Shown one piece after another: positions 22,433 to 34,403 of a stretch of DNA of 64,000 nucleotides (position 1 is its first letter; every line of letters starts with the position of its first letter). This stretch comes from Rusavskia elegans. Lineage: Eukaryota > Ascomycota > Lecanoromycetes > Teloschistales > Teloschistaceae. The notes below the pieces were generated by a model. The model worked only from the letters and a program-made list of their open reading frames with translations, ran no database searches and had not been told where the DNA came from. Location of the stretch: the NCBI GenBank assembly GCA_011316305.1, contig SAUG01000053.1, forward strand, positions 248,001-312,000, given 5' to 3'. The position numbers and the translations under genes are program-made.

Positions 22433-23424
22433 ACGGCTGAAACCGGCTTTAAATCGGTTTTGGAAAATGCTGATATATTACTAAATATTCGAATAATCTG
22501 TATTTTATTCTAAATACTATTTTCTATTTATTTTCTTTTTTAATTTATTAAAAATTAAATATATCTTTTAAATTAAATTTTATAAACTATTTAACTCTTC
22601 CGATCTTGCTTTTAAAATCTGTTAAAAGAGGTAAAAAGTATTTATCTTTCTATATTACTGCGTTAAATCGCCTGAAATCGATATAAAGTTAAAGATTTCT
22701 ATTTTTTTTCGATACGAATATTATCGATTATTCTATTTTTAATTTAGAATAGCGTATATATTCTCGTTTAAAATTGTAATCGATATACTATTATAATATT
22801 TGTAATTATTTATTATTTAATTTATAAATCGGTTTAATTTTTAGTTTATCGGAATCCGTAATAGTAATTTTATAATTTCTCTAAATATAAACCGGTAAAG
22901 ATAGCTTTTTTTCCGGTTTCTTTAATATATTTTAGAAATCTTTAAATAGTTTTGGAATTTTATCCGTAGCAGCTAATTTTTTATCGGTTTATTATTTCCG
23001 AATAAAAATATCGTATATCTTTTTTATTTCGGCTAGCCTTTTAGATATATTAAATAGATGGTTTTCTATTTTTATCCGTATCGTTTTCTAAACGATTTCT
23101 AGATTCTATAATATAAATTTCAAGATATCTAGATAAATATTCCTTTATATTTTTATAATATCGAAAATAATTTTTTTTATATTTATTACTTCGTATCTAT
23201 AGAGGTTTAGTTTAATATTTAACTCTAATAAACTCTATTTTATTAATAGTTTCTATAAAGTAAAATTTCGTTTTTCTAGTTAAAGAAACGTTAAATCTTT
23301 TTATATATTCTTCTAATATAATATTCCGTATAGTTTTTAAATTAACTAATACTTCTATAGGTTATTCTCGTAATATTAGCTAGATAAAAATCCGATTTTT
23401 ATTTATCTTCCGAAATTATTATAA

Positions 23425-23828
23425 TATAACGTCTTTATACGTTAAAGGGCGTTACGTTTGAATCTAGCTATAGCCGTAGGCGTAGTCCGAGCTATTAAAT
23501 AGTAAAAGAGTCCTAGCGTGGATTATCGTATCTAATTTCGCGTAGCCGCGAAGATATATTTATAATATTATAAAGCGTCTATATTATAGAAGTAATTAAT
23601 AGAAAATAGTAGAAATAAATTTAATAATTATATTAACGACTAACGAGAAAAGCTATTTAATAGAAATAAAAGAGCGATATATATAGTAAAAATAGCCGAT
23701 AGTACCGATAGATAGCCGTCCGCTAAAAGATTCTATTATAGATATCGGCTATAGCGGCTATAGGCGGCTATAGATAATTAGATTCGCTTGTCTGGCTAAT
23801 CTTTCAGCGCGCTTCTATAAACGTAACA
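23425..23828 (-). repeat. LTR of Gypsy copy A (5' LTR in coding sense)
   Basis: About 404 bp; compared with the partner it lacks ~8 bp near its right end. It keeps the CGTAACA terminus that shows the original LTR end. Confidence 0.85.
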
Positions 23829-26287
23829 AAAAGATATCTAAATAGACCAAATAGTATTTAATCGAAGATATAAAATATATAATTTTATCTATAGTATTTA
23901 GTTAGAAAGTTAAAACGATATTATTATAGATTATAATTAAATAATTTTAATTTCTATTTTTAATTCCTATATTAAAAAAAGATACTACTATTTAAATTTT
24001 TACTTTCGAAATCGCCGAATATAATAAAAAGCGAACTACGAAAAGCTAATTTCTATTAAAAATCTAAAAATTATAGAAAAAACTCCGCTGCCGATCTACT
24101 ATATATAAATAGAAAGGTTTAGAAACGAATATCTATTACTAGAAAAATTCTAACGATTATAATAGCTATTATTATAGAACTAGTATATTTTATATCGTCA
24201 GCTAGGCTAGTAGTATAGATAAAAAAAAACTATAATTTCGAAAACCTATTACTATATATATTCCAGGTTTTCCGTTAAAATAGAAAGAAAAAGAAAAAGA
24301 AATAATAAAAAAAAGATATTACTATAAAAACTATCGTCGGTAATAATTCTAATTCTATTATTATTTAATTTGAAAAAAACAATAATATAATACTAGTTTA
24401 TTTAATCTAGTAGAATATAACTCGGAATCGGTAGAATAAAAAAAATAAAAAAAAAGACTAAAATAAAAAAAATAGCAAAAACGTCTATAATTATAGGCTT
24501 AATAGTAATATATAATTTAATTACCTTTTTATTTATCTCTTTTAAATAGAGCTAGACCTTTTACTATTAATACTAGATAGTTCGAAGCTTTAATAGTTTT
24601 TCTAAATAGTTTTATTAATAGCGAACTCGATAAATTTCTATAATATCTACTCTATATTAGACCGGTAAAAACGAGAAAATTATAGAATATTTTTGCCTCT
24701 ATTAATAATATAGACTATAACCTTATAGAATTATAAAATCAGAAATAGGATTTTTATTTAAAAAAAGAATAGAATACGTTTAAAATAAAATCTAGTATTA
24801 TTAAATTTATTTTAAAAGAATTTAGAGAATTTTATAAATAATATAGAAGCTAGCAGCTATTTTTTTATCTTTAATTAAATTTTTTTTAGAATAATCCTTT
24901 TCTCTATATTAATTTTAATATTAAACAGGCGGAAAATTTTTTATAGTAGATTATATAAAATTAGACGTAGTAGAAAGATTATAAAAATTTATTTAATAAA
25001 AATAAAATATAAAATCTAAATAAACGAGTCTATTATATTAGTTTAAATAATAATATTAAAAATCTATAGTAAAATAGATAAAAATTTTAAAAAAGATATA
25101 AATTATTTATATATATAACCGGCCTGGATTTAATTAATTTCTCGCGATAATATCTATATATCTTTATTTAAAGTTTTTAAATATAATCTATACTATAAAA
25201 TAGCCCTGCTAGTTTATTATTTTATATTTAAAACCCTATAGTATTATTTAAAAAATCTAGAAATCTTTTTTTTTTTTTACTATAGATATTTACGAGCTTA
25301 TAGTTTTTTTTATCTATACTTTTAATAATATAAATAAAGTTTCGATAGAATTAAAACTCGGAGAATATAGAAATAAAAATATTAATATAACGTCTGCGGC
25401 GGCGTATATATTTTTTAATTTAATATTACGATAGATTTTCGTATCATTTAATATTAATATTAAACGAAATTTATTATCGAAACCTATTTTAGATAGAATA
25501 TATTATCTAATACATTAATTAAAGATTTTTTTTATATAAATTCTATAAATAATCTTCTAGATAATATATTTTACTATATCTAATACCGGAAAGATATTCT
25601 ATTTTTTTAAAAATTTTAAATTCTATTTAATTTTATAAAATACGTTTATATAATTTTATCCGAATTTTCTATTATCTAATCGAATTAGTATTTAATTAGT
25701 AAAAAAAAAAAAACCGAATCTATTTATTTATAAACTGCCGATTTATCTAAATAGACGATTTAATCTAAATACTATTTAACTATATACCGGCGCTATTTTT
25801 CTTTTAATTTATTAGATTTTTAGACGGCGATATAATAAATCTTTTTTCTAAAATAATAGAACTTTTTAAAAATCCTATTAAATACTAATTAGCTAATAAT
25901 AATACCGTAAAAATTATATAAAAACTACTATATTTTATTTTAATAGGCTAGCGGCTTCTAATTTAGAAAAGTTTTAAATTATTTAAAATTTCTTTTATTA
26001 AAAAGAATCGATTTTCTATTTAACCCTTTCGGTTTAATAATAATATCGTCGCTTTTCTTTTAATTTCGCTTTATTTTCTCTATTTAATTAAAGGATATAC
26101 GACTTTTATAGCTATTAATAATAGTTTTACTAGAATTACCGCGGGTTAAATAATAGACAATATCTATATAAATAGTAGAAGAAAATAGTAAAAATATAAT
26201 AGTAGTAAAAAAGGAATTAGATAATAGCGCCTAGAAGTAATCGCTAGGAATTAGTAATAGGATACTATTATAAACTTTAATTTAATA

Positions 26288-26426
26288 GAATTAGATATAT
26301 AAATTATAATTTCTATAGCTATAGAGATTAGGTTAGGATTTATAGTTAATTTTAGTATAGTTCGCTAATAAATCGACCCTAGGTCCCCCGCCCTCTGCCG
26401 GAACTTCAGGGTTTTGAATACGACTG
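26288..26426 (-). repeat. Right terminal inverted repeat of the outer element
   Basis: Reverse complement of the left repeat, ending in ACTG at 26426 and followed by TA at 26427-26428. Again the outer ~55 bp is free of RIP and the inner part is AT-rich. Open frames crossing both borders read the same repeat and are not genes. Confidence 0.85.
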
Positions 26427-27036
26427 TATGCAATGCACAAGGTCACACAGCATCTATTGGTTAGCAACCGATCAATGCGCCTACATCCGATGACAGCCCA
26501 CATCTTTGAGGAGGCCAGCTCTTCTATAATGAACCTGTTCTGAATTCTTCTTTCTACGATCGAGATGACGTACCCGTTTAATAACACCTGACGATACTTG
26601 TGTTCACCCTCTGCTTTCCCAAACCAAGATAAGGCTTTTCAAATGAGACATGAAGAAAGCAATGGCGTTTCCATCCGTAGACGTGTTGTGGTGATGTTAA
26701 GGCGTCTTGCACCTAGACACGTGAACTCACCTTCTCGATACTTAGACTTCGTCTTGCAATTTATTACAGCTCTATGTGGAGTGATTTCGGTGCTCTCGGT
26801 GGTCACCGGGCGAAGGGACTTCTCGATGTCGCATGGCTGACGGAGCATGCGGTGACGGTTGCTTATTAGATTCTACTCCCTTGCCTCAAAATTGTCTATT
26901 TGGCTATTGCTTACCATGCATCCGATAGTGATGGGGTTTCGTATCATCGTTCTTTCGGCCTCAGCGTCAAGTCAATACGAATAATGCCTCTGGCGGGGTC
27001 ATAGGGTCAATCACACCGGGAGAGGCGGCCGGGAGG
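26427..27036. other. Intergenic, right flank of the transposon island
   Basis: Normal base composition resumes directly outside the inverted repeat. This stretch should contain the promoter of the pantothenate kinase gene. No ORF of note. Confidence 0.4.
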
Positions 27037-28514
27037 ATGCAAAGCCGAGTTCCAATGGAGCGGAAAGCGTCAATCGATCAAACCATCCTTTCCCCTGGCA
27101 CCGTCTCCATCAACGTTAAAGGCGCCTTCATCGTCGACGATGGCTCCAGACCCCCCACACCAAGCGACGATGGAGCCCAACATGACACTGACATTCGACT
27201 ACCCAATCACGAGGCTGTTGTCAGTCATGTCGCCCTCGATGTATGTCCCACTCGGCATTTCGAATTCCATCGCAATGGCTAACAGCAATACTCTCCATTG
27301 ATAGATCGGGGGTTCCCTCGCCAAACTCGTCTACTTCTCACACGAGCCCAGTTCCAAAGATCTCGGCGGCCGACTGAATTTCCTCAAGTTCGAGACCGAC
27401 AAGATTGATCAATGTCTGGATTTCGTCAAAGGACTTCAAGATGAGTTCCGACTCCAGAACGGTTCGCGAACCGGCAGCATGGCCATCATGGCTACTGGTG
27501 GTGGGGCTTATAAATTCTACGACGACATAAGGAGGATCCTTGGCATCGAAGTACTACGAGAAGACGAGATGGACTGTTTGATCATGGGTGAGATCTGTGT
27601 CCTGCATGAGATTGACCATTGAGGCTGAAATGGGATTCCGGACCTGTTTAGGTCTGGATTTCTTCATCACCGAGATCCCCCGAGAAGTCTTCACCTACAG
27701 CGATGACGACCCTATGCACTTCCAACAGCCTCGCGCGAATATCTACCCTTACCTCCTCGTCAACATCGGCTCCGGCGTCTCGATGATCAAAGTCTCCGGA
27801 CAACGGCAATTCGAAAGAATAGGCGGGACATCCCTCGGCGGAGGAACCCTATGGGGTCTCTTATCCCTGCTTACCGGAGCCCGAACCTTCGACGACATGC
27901 TGCGGATGGCGGAGGTCGGAGACAACGCGGCAGTCGACATGTTGGTCGGAGATATCTACGGGGCCGATTACAACAAGATCGGACTCAAGAGCACGGCCAT
28001 CGCCAGCAGTTTCGGGAAGGTGTTTAATATGAAGAGAGAAGGGGAGAATCAGGCGGAAGACCATGGTGGGTTGTCGCATGAGAATCGGGAGGAGGACAAC
28101 GATGCTTCGAATTCACAGCCGGCTTTCAGGAAAGAGGATATCAGTCGGAGTTTACTCTATGCCGTGAGGTACGTTTCCATACTCTCCCTCTCTCACTCTC
28201 GTTAACATATTCACTTATCAATTCCCAGCAACAACATTGGTCAAATCGCCTACCTCCAAAGCGAAAAGCATAACCTCGAACACATCTATTTCGGAGGCTC
28301 CTTCATCCGCGGCCACCGCCAGACCATTCAAACTCTTTCCTATGCCATCAACTTCTGGTCCAAGGGCGAGAAGAAGGCCTATTTCCTCCGCCATGAGGGC
28401 TACCTGGGTTCCGTGGGTGCGTTTCTCAAGCGGCAGCCTAAGAACTGGGGGAGGAGGAATAGCTTTGAGGAGTATCCGGTTGGGAGACCTACTGTACAGC
28501 ATGAGGAAGATTAG
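27037..28514 (+). CDS. Pantothenate kinase (eukaryotic type II, Fumble family)
   Basis: Four exons: 27037-27240, 27305-27587, 27652-28168 and 28229-28514 (429 aa), all GT-AG and in phase. Catalyses ATP-dependent phosphorylation of pantothenate, the first and usually rate-limiting step of coenzyme A synthesis, in the cytosol. The acetate/sugar-kinase type fold is visible: the phosphate-binding loop [15 protein letters not shown] spans the exon 1/2 junction (residues ~66-80). Then come [24 protein letters not shown], the conserved [13 protein letters not shown], and a C-terminal [11 protein letters not shown] segment. A charged insertion (about residues 300-325) precedes exon 4. The gene starts only ~600 bp from a RIP-affected island but its coding sequence looks intact. 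Confidence 0.93.
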
Positions 28515-30323
28515 CGAATTCTGGTACATGATTTGAATCATTCAGGAATTCTTGCCTCCCGTCTCCCGATGTATTATGATTGATCGCAATGGGGAGCGTA
28601 CAGCAGTCGGTATCTGGGTATATTATTTTTTCCCAACGATTGCCCAGATATCTCTGTACAACCACCCAAAATCTCCTCCACACAGCCCAAGGCATCGCGA
28701 TATCGCAACATGCACATACCCATATAAACCTACCCCTTTTGACACAACGCCCGTCAAACAGAATACGCGCACCAGGCGCAATCTGGTAAGTGAAATAGTC
28801 AAATAACCCATCGCACGGCATCGGCAGGAGTTCCCAAGTAGAGTATTCGACCAGAAGTGCAATTCTCAGGAGGCATCACATCACTCACGATTAGTAATTC
28901 TATGATGCCCAGCAAAAAAAGATCACTCAGCACCTCTTCGAGTGCAGCCAGTTCGTTTGCGTCGCGAGAGATACTTGCTTGGAAAGTGAGAGTGTTGCAG
29001 AGTATTGGGGAGCTTACCTTACCCATATTGTGCTGGTGCAAGATATGAGACGGCGTTCAGGAATAGATTGGGAGAACCACATGGATGGGATCCATGATCT
29101 CACGCATCAATCAGCTTCTCTCAAGAAATTCCCACGCAATCACGATGCAGCGTCCAGGGCCAACATTCACATCGCGAGTTTCGTTCTTGACATCGTGCTT
29201 CAGCGATCGGCTTCCCTCAAGTAACTTGCATGCAACGATCCAGCAGCCAGAGGCAAGATTCATATTGGGAGGTTTCCGACATTGTTCTTTGCAATCCGCT
29301 TCGCTTCCCATGAGCTTAAGATCATCCTCGTATGAAAAAGCTCAACAATAGTAGCATCTGCCGAAACCATCGGATCATATGTTTTCTGCTCCTCCTTCTC
29401 CTCCAAGTGAATGGAGGATCATCATACCGAGTCCTCAACAACAGATTCGTCTACGCATTCGTACTCGGCCCCTTCGACCCCTTAGGCACACCGGTCTGGA
29501 AACCATTTTTGAACTTCCGTGGTATTTCCTTCATGGTGCGCATTCGGCCTGTGCCGGTCGTCTTTCTCCTCTTGGCTTTCATGCCCCAGTTGTCTGTCAT
29601 CGTCAGTCAGTCAGTCCTCGGTCACAACATATATCCTTGCGGCGTGTGTTTCGAGAAACGTCGTGCGGTTCGTGTTGAGAATTGGAGGGGGGAAGGTAAT
29701 TGAATGGGGTCAACGCACATTGACGGATTTTGGCCGCGGGATAGCCGCATGATGAGCAGGTGTGCTTTTGGATGTGGAGGGAACGGCGACCTGAGGGAGT
29801 TCGGAGAAAGATTAGCCCGGTGACTCGACGATGTCTTGGAGCAGCGCAATTGGTGTTTGTTGTAATTTCTTCGGAGGTTCATGGGCTACATACCGCAGCG
29901 TCTGCACAATGTGTGCGATTTGTTATGGCGCTTGCCAAAGGACGAGGTACCCTTCGCTGTGGTAATGAATTAGTCGTTTGAGAGATTCCCGGTCGTGACG
30001 GTTGACGTACTCATTGTGGATCAGGGTAGCTATACGAGAGATTAGCACATGCGGACGTCGGTGTCTTCGGTCGGAATCTTCACCTTCCAGCTTTGATGTG
30101 TCGTCGATATTCTTGCTGAACGACGTTGGACCTTCGTCGTTCAAAAATCGTGGGTTCGCTTAGTAAGTCCGAAGGAGGCTAAGCCGTTCCGAGCTGCTGC
30201 AGGGCTCGAGCCCTACGACTGATGTTTCCCGGCGGACTGATCAAACAATATTTCTCCAGATTCGCGTCTTTCTCATAATAATCTCTGAACGGAGTCCTTG
30301 CTGAATGAAGATATCTCCCAAGG
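28515..30323. other. 1.8-kb intergenic region, no supported gene
   Basis: Several overlapping frames, the longest 123 codons at 29332-29703 (plus) with a hydrophobic N-terminus (ICFLLLLLLQV) that could be a signal peptide. No conserved motif, and the other strand is equally open. I cannot call a gene; a small secreted protein at 29332-29703 is a remote possibility. Confidence 0.35.
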
Positions 30324-31328
30324 CTATGAAAAACCCCTCTCAAACACCCTTATTCCACCATCTCCCGCCACAAAATAAAGCAACTCCTTTTCTTCGACAT
30401 CTTCCCCTGATGGATCTTCAATCCTCTCAATTGCCGGACCTCTCGTGATTCTGAGTACTCCACTAACATCCCTCGCCGATCCTGTATCCAGTTCCCTCAC
30501 CCCCCAAACGACGTTGGCCTCATGAGCTATACTCATCACAAAAGCCGCATGATCAAGCTCCAATGGTGAACGTTGGGCTTGAATAAGGGGGTAATCTGCG
30601 GATGCGGAGACGATTGTCGTATGAACATGCTGTTACTTCTGTCAGCACTCCGTACCTAGACTGAGATCTCAATGGATTAAACATAGCTCCGCTTGAGCAG
30701 AAATGCGGATGATATACCTCTCTGAGTTCCAAGATAGAGTCTAATATATCATCCACCGTAGTCTCTGTTGCTGCCAGCAAGAAATCGATGCCATCAAGTA
30801 CAAGTAGAATCCTGGTGCTCGTAGCCTTTGCGTCATCTATAGCCTTCAACAACAGCTCTTCAACTTCTCCAATTCCTCTACCCTGCAGACCAAGCCCCGA
30901 CTGAAGTGCATCGATGAAAATTATACCTCCACTTTGTGATAGATTGAGACCCTGAAAACCCAGCAGATGTTTCAGCGAACATGAATGTAAGATCAGAACC
31001 GGAGAGGAGCTTATACATTGATAGCAGTCGCGATTTTGAGCTAACAATGAAAAATCTACAACAGTTGTATGCTCTGGGGAGTTTGACCTACCAGTCTCCT
31101 GGCTCCGTCCTTCCATACATCAAGACCGCGCAGCCAACTGACAAGTATCACTGCAGTAGTTTCTTTCTGTTGGCCGGCTGGAACTTTGAGTGCAGCGTAG
31201 ATCTGTCTGACGATGATCCAGTTGGCGGAGGCACCAAGCACGGACGTCACGAGACTGAGGGTCCCTTTCGATGAGGCATGCTGGAGATGGCTCGACAGGA
31301 GTGGTGGAATAACAGGCTGAGAAGGCAT
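30324..31328 (-). CDS. ELP6: Elongator complex subunit 6
   Basis: Three exons: 31328-31092, 30951-30718 and 30629-30324 (258 aa). The junctions read RRL|GLNLSQ and LRE|HVHTTIV in phase. Elp6 forms the hexameric RecA-like ring with Elp4 and Elp5 that binds tRNA for wobble-uridine modification (mcm5/cm5) by Elongator. The most diagnostic part is the conserved C-terminal block LELDHAAFVMSIAHEA followed by VWGVRELDTGSARDVSG. The N-terminal half shows the RecA-like strands (ILLVLDGIDFLLA) without a Walker A motif, as expected for this ATPase-dead family. Length agrees with fungal homologues. Confidence 0.9.
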
Positions 31329-31879
31329 CACAGTACTACGGGGCCTGCATGAGGTGACATGCTCAGTGGATTATGACTGGTGGCCAAATTGTATGGGCTC
31401 TAGAACTTGGGAAATTGATAATTATCTCAGGAACAGGGATCGAAATACGCTCAATCCAGCCATGTATGAATGGCTATCCTAATAATGCCTGTCTCTACTG
31501 CACATTGCATCCCAAGTAGCTGTCATCCTTTCCCCAGTAATAATTCAGTGAGTATTGTGTCCACTCCCAATGTCCAGCCCTTCAAGACTGGAATCCACAA
31601 ATCATGGCCAGCCAACAGAGAAATATTGTACACGTATCCAGGCACCAACCACGATACCACTCGATAGCCATCAATGTGAGTGATACAGGTAATCAAGATG
31701 TGGATGAGAAAGACAACCTATGCTTAATGTCGATCCTTAGCAAGCATCAGGCAAGCTAGGTCGTCCCGATCTTGTTAACTCCTTTGATACGTTTTCCCAC
31801 CCGAACGTCAAACCCCTCAGTAGCATTTGCTCAACCTGGCCTCTATAAATAGGCGCGCACTCTGCTTGCGTTACAAGCC
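31329..31879. other. Intergenic, no gene seen
   Basis: Between the 5' end of ELP6 and the 3' end of the next minus-strand gene; presumably the ELP6 promoter plus a 3' untranslated region. Confidence 0.4.
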
Positions 31880-33364
31880 CTATTCTTGCCTTGTCCGTTT
31901 CGCTCCGTGCGGGTTCCATGAGACATCTGGTGAGGCAACGGCCTGCTGGCCCTGCTGGGGAAAGAATGCAGGATTGTAATGTGCTTGGCTGCCTTGGAAG
32001 CCTCCTTGACCTGTACAAGACGCACAAGATGTCAGTACAGGCATACATAAGGCTGGGAACCATCGATAAGATGGATGTTTAGAGACCGCCGGAGAGGCGA
32101 TATTCACGTCTTCCACGCAAATTGGGCCAACAACGCTCAATGCAATGCAGTGTTGATCAATGATGGGAAGGATGAGCAGAACTCGAACGAGAGCCAACTG
32201 TTTCGAGGAGCTTTTCATACCTTGCATGGCCATACCGGTCCCCATCTGAGGCATACCCATGCCCATGCCTCCCATGCCTCCCATCATTCCACCCATAGGC
32301 ATCCCCATCATACCATTGGCGCCCATCCCTCCTCTTCCGCCACCTCTCATGCCCATCGCATTGCCTCGCATGTTGTTCATCATGCCGCCGCGGTTCTGGA
32401 AGCCTCCGTAAGGCTGCATCGTATTCATTCCCTGGAACCCACCCATGGTGGAACCTTGGTAGCCGCCACTCATAGGCTGCTGGTAGCCGCCCCGGCTGTA
32501 ATTCGACATACTGTTCATGCCTCCGCGATTGTTATATCCGCCGCCCCGGCCACGATATGAGCTGTAGCCCTGCTGAGCCGACATGGATCCCGAGCCGCCG
32601 AAGCTCTGGCCTCCTCGACTCGAGGTTGTGTTATTATTCCTCATCGGTCCATCCTTGGGGAGAGTACGGAAAGGGTTGGTAAAAGGGTTGGTGTAGGAGA
32701 CGGTGAATTTCTTTGAATACTGCTGACCTTCGCCAAAAGATTCGATCTTTTGTTTCGTAGCAGTAGCAGCTTGTGGTGACTTGAAAAGGACATAGGCTTG
32801 CCTAAAAGACGAGTATGACCTATTAGCTGGTTGGATAATGAAGTTCTACGTTGCTTCTCACCCTTTACTCTTGCCATTGACTTTGTGCTCGCTAAAGGTG
32901 ACATCCTCAAGCTCGTCTTCGCATTGGTTCTGATTCGCCCAACCTCGGATGTCATCGTCAGTAACCCACCAGTGTAAGTCGGAGATGAAAAGCGCTGTGG
33001 TGGCTGCAGGATCAGTATACCGATCATCAGAGCCTTCTTTTCGCTTGAGGCCTTGAGTCTGTGGAGCTTGCTTAGGCAATTGTAGAGGATCACGGGCGGA
33101 ATCGTCAGTGCTGGCAATTTTCTGAGCTACATCACTCTGTTGTGCGTCATGACTTTCAAGATTCGGGTCTTGTTGTCCATCATAGCCGTTGACATGCGAA
33201 TAAGACGCTTGGGAGTTCTCGGTGCCGGTTCGTGCTGGTTCTGCATCATGAGAGCCAGGCATAGTGGGTTTCTCGGTATCCGTATTTTCTGGGGCCTCCT
33301 GCTGGTAATCTTCACCACCGTCACCGTAGATGTCAATGTCGAAATTATCTTCCTCAGTTGCCAT
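31880..33364 (-). CDS. RRM protein of the CPSF6 / cleavage factor Im type
   Basis: Three exons: 33364-32862, 32801-32221 and 32010-31880 (404 aa). Residues 1 to ~120 are acidic and disordered. An RNA recognition motif follows (about 122-210): RNP2 is ALFISDLHWWVTD and RNP1 is KSKGQAYVLF, split by the first intron. The C-terminal half is a low-complexity Gly/Met/Arg/Asn tail with RGG and GGM repeats and a QGGFQGSQAHYNPAFF end. The WWVTDDDIR phrase and overall order match CPSF6-like proteins, which with CFIm25 choose polyadenylation sites in the nucleus; an export or splicing RNA-binding role cannot be excluded. The second intron is 210 nt, a multiple of three and stop-free, so retention would add 70 residues. 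A TAGGGTTT element lies just upstream (33376-33383). Confidence 0.8.
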
Positions 33365-34403
33365 GGTGCGCAATGTAGGGTTTCAGCCTTTGGGGCTTAA
33401 GCTCAGAAGTGTATGTAATGTCCTATGCACACGATTGTCTTGAAGAGCGAGGTAGAAGTACAAGGTCTGCGACATTCCAACACGAAGATTAGCAACAAAG
33501 AAAAGCAGTGGATATAGATGAATGTTCGTGCAACGCCGCTCGATCGCTATATGGCCAGGACTCGTGCTCGGCGGGCAGAGAGTGAGGAGAAACCGAAAGG
33601 TCGTACATTGGGAGGCCAGACAGACATACGTACATCAAAAAGATAGACTCGAAATAGAGGTCTGAAGAACAATCTCGTAACAGAAGGTAATTAGACGTGC
33701 TTGCCCTCCCCTTCCTTGACCTGCAAATGCTAGGACTGAGGCAATGGTACAGTAGTGCCGAGACGAGTTGCAAGAATCCTCCACGATTGCCAATAAAGCT
33801 CCTCGAGGAAAGAGTGAAGTGAAAGCTAGGTGAGTAAGGTAAGCTACGGACAGTCCAACGAGATTCACAGCTCCTTCAACTCAGAAGAACGCTGTCGAAA
33901 AGCGGGTGGCTTGCTGAGGCAATCGTGGAGTTTGCAGCCGCTGTAGTTGAAGAACGATCGACGGGGAAGGAGTGGACTAGAGAGACGAGAACGCGACTGT
34001 CTAAGGAAACGAGAATGCACTCTGTGGCAGCAAGCTCAGGATAGCAAGAAGATGAGTGTTTGCTCTTGAGGTGTTCTTGAGCCTCCACTCCTCTAAAATA
34101 GCCTCGTGCTTCGTTATTCGCACACCGCGCGTACAAGGAGGCCTGGGGCACAACCATTGAGAACAACGAGACAACTTATGTTGTAAACGTGCCTTCCATA
34201 TCCACAAATCCTACCAGCCTGTAGTCGACGAAGTCCGCTCCTTTATCGCCTTGCCGCTCCTTTGACGTTTGCTCCGCATAAAACAATATTCAGTCTGAGA
34301 TCCTACACCCGTAGCCAGTCAGGCGAACGACCCTTTGCTGCCACTCTCCAGACGAGCAACATCTGCACAACTACACGACTGGTCCGTCCCTCTCCTTACA
34401 GCC
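33365..34403. other. 1-kb divergent intergenic region
   Basis: Separates the minus-strand RRM gene from the plus-strand SSS1 gene and so should hold both promoters and 5' leaders. No coding content is supported. Confidence 0.45.

Larger units (their letters stand above)
16961..22475. mobile_element. DNA element (~1.5 kb without its insert) interrupting the RT of Gypsy A
   Basis: Its borders are found by comparing Gypsy A with Gypsy B across the same reverse transcriptase stretch. Removing 16961-22475 plus one TA restores an A sequence that aligns with B without gaps. The ends are TATCAGC...GCTGATA, with TA duplicated. Left and right ends share only about 25 bp of imperfect inverted similarity. 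The right subterminal part (22290-22470) is rich in AGCCG/CGGCT repeats that can fold on themselves. No transposase ORF is seen, so it is probably non-autonomous. It contains Gypsy B and is less RIP-mutated than its surroundings. Confidence 0.7.
14357..23828 (-). mobile_element. Ty3/Gypsy LTR retrotransposon copy A, interrupted and RIP-mutated
   Basis: Bounded by LTRs at 14357-14768 and 23425-23828, with a likely 5-bp target duplication AGAAG/AAAAG (one G-to-A difference). The coding direction is minus: reading from the right LTR, protease is seen at ~23.2-23.4 kb and reverse transcriptase is split at about 22.48 and 16.96 kb by the inner DNA element. A YIDNVL-like relic of the YxDD box is encoded near 16.87 kb. 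Polymerase and integrase remnants run toward the left LTR. A purine-rich tract (AAAGGAGG) next to the left LTR is the polypurine tract. Without the insertion the copy is ~3.96 kb. All frames carry many stops. Confidence 0.85.
13276..26426. mobile_element. RIP-degraded transposon nest; outer DNA element with 139-bp inverted ends
   Basis: A 13.15-kb island with near-identical inverted ends (13276-13414 and 26288-26426) starting CAGTCGTATTC and bordered on both sides by TA, the target duplication of Tc1/mariner-like elements. Without its insertions the outer element would be about 3.7 kb. Its own sequence (13.4-14.35 and 23.83-26.3 kb) is full of stops in all frames, almost lacks CA and TG, and keeps CG and TA, which is the C-to-T in CpA signature of RIP. 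I could not recognise its transposase. Inside it, in order of nesting, are Gypsy A, a 1.5-kb DNA element and Gypsy B. Confidence 0.85.

Noticed and set aside
13276..26426. Island as a giant Starship-like cargo element or CRISPR-like array
   Set aside because: No tyrosine recombinase gene, cargo genes or regular spacers; repeated blocks are LTRs and inverted ends.
26333..26587. 84-codon minus-strand frame at the right border of the island
   Set aside because: It reads out of the outer element's right inverted repeat and has no conserved content.
29332..29703. Possible small secreted protein
   Set aside because: A leucine run looks like a signal peptide, but the rest has no pattern and overlapping frames are equally open.
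30150..30230. GGGCTCGAGCCC stretch resembling a tRNA T-arm
   Set aside because: It is a simple palindrome; no acceptor, D-arm or anticodon arm can be drawn around it.
30981..31274. 97-codon plus-strand frame over ELP6 intron 1
   Set aside because: Antisense shadow; ELP6 exons explain the region.
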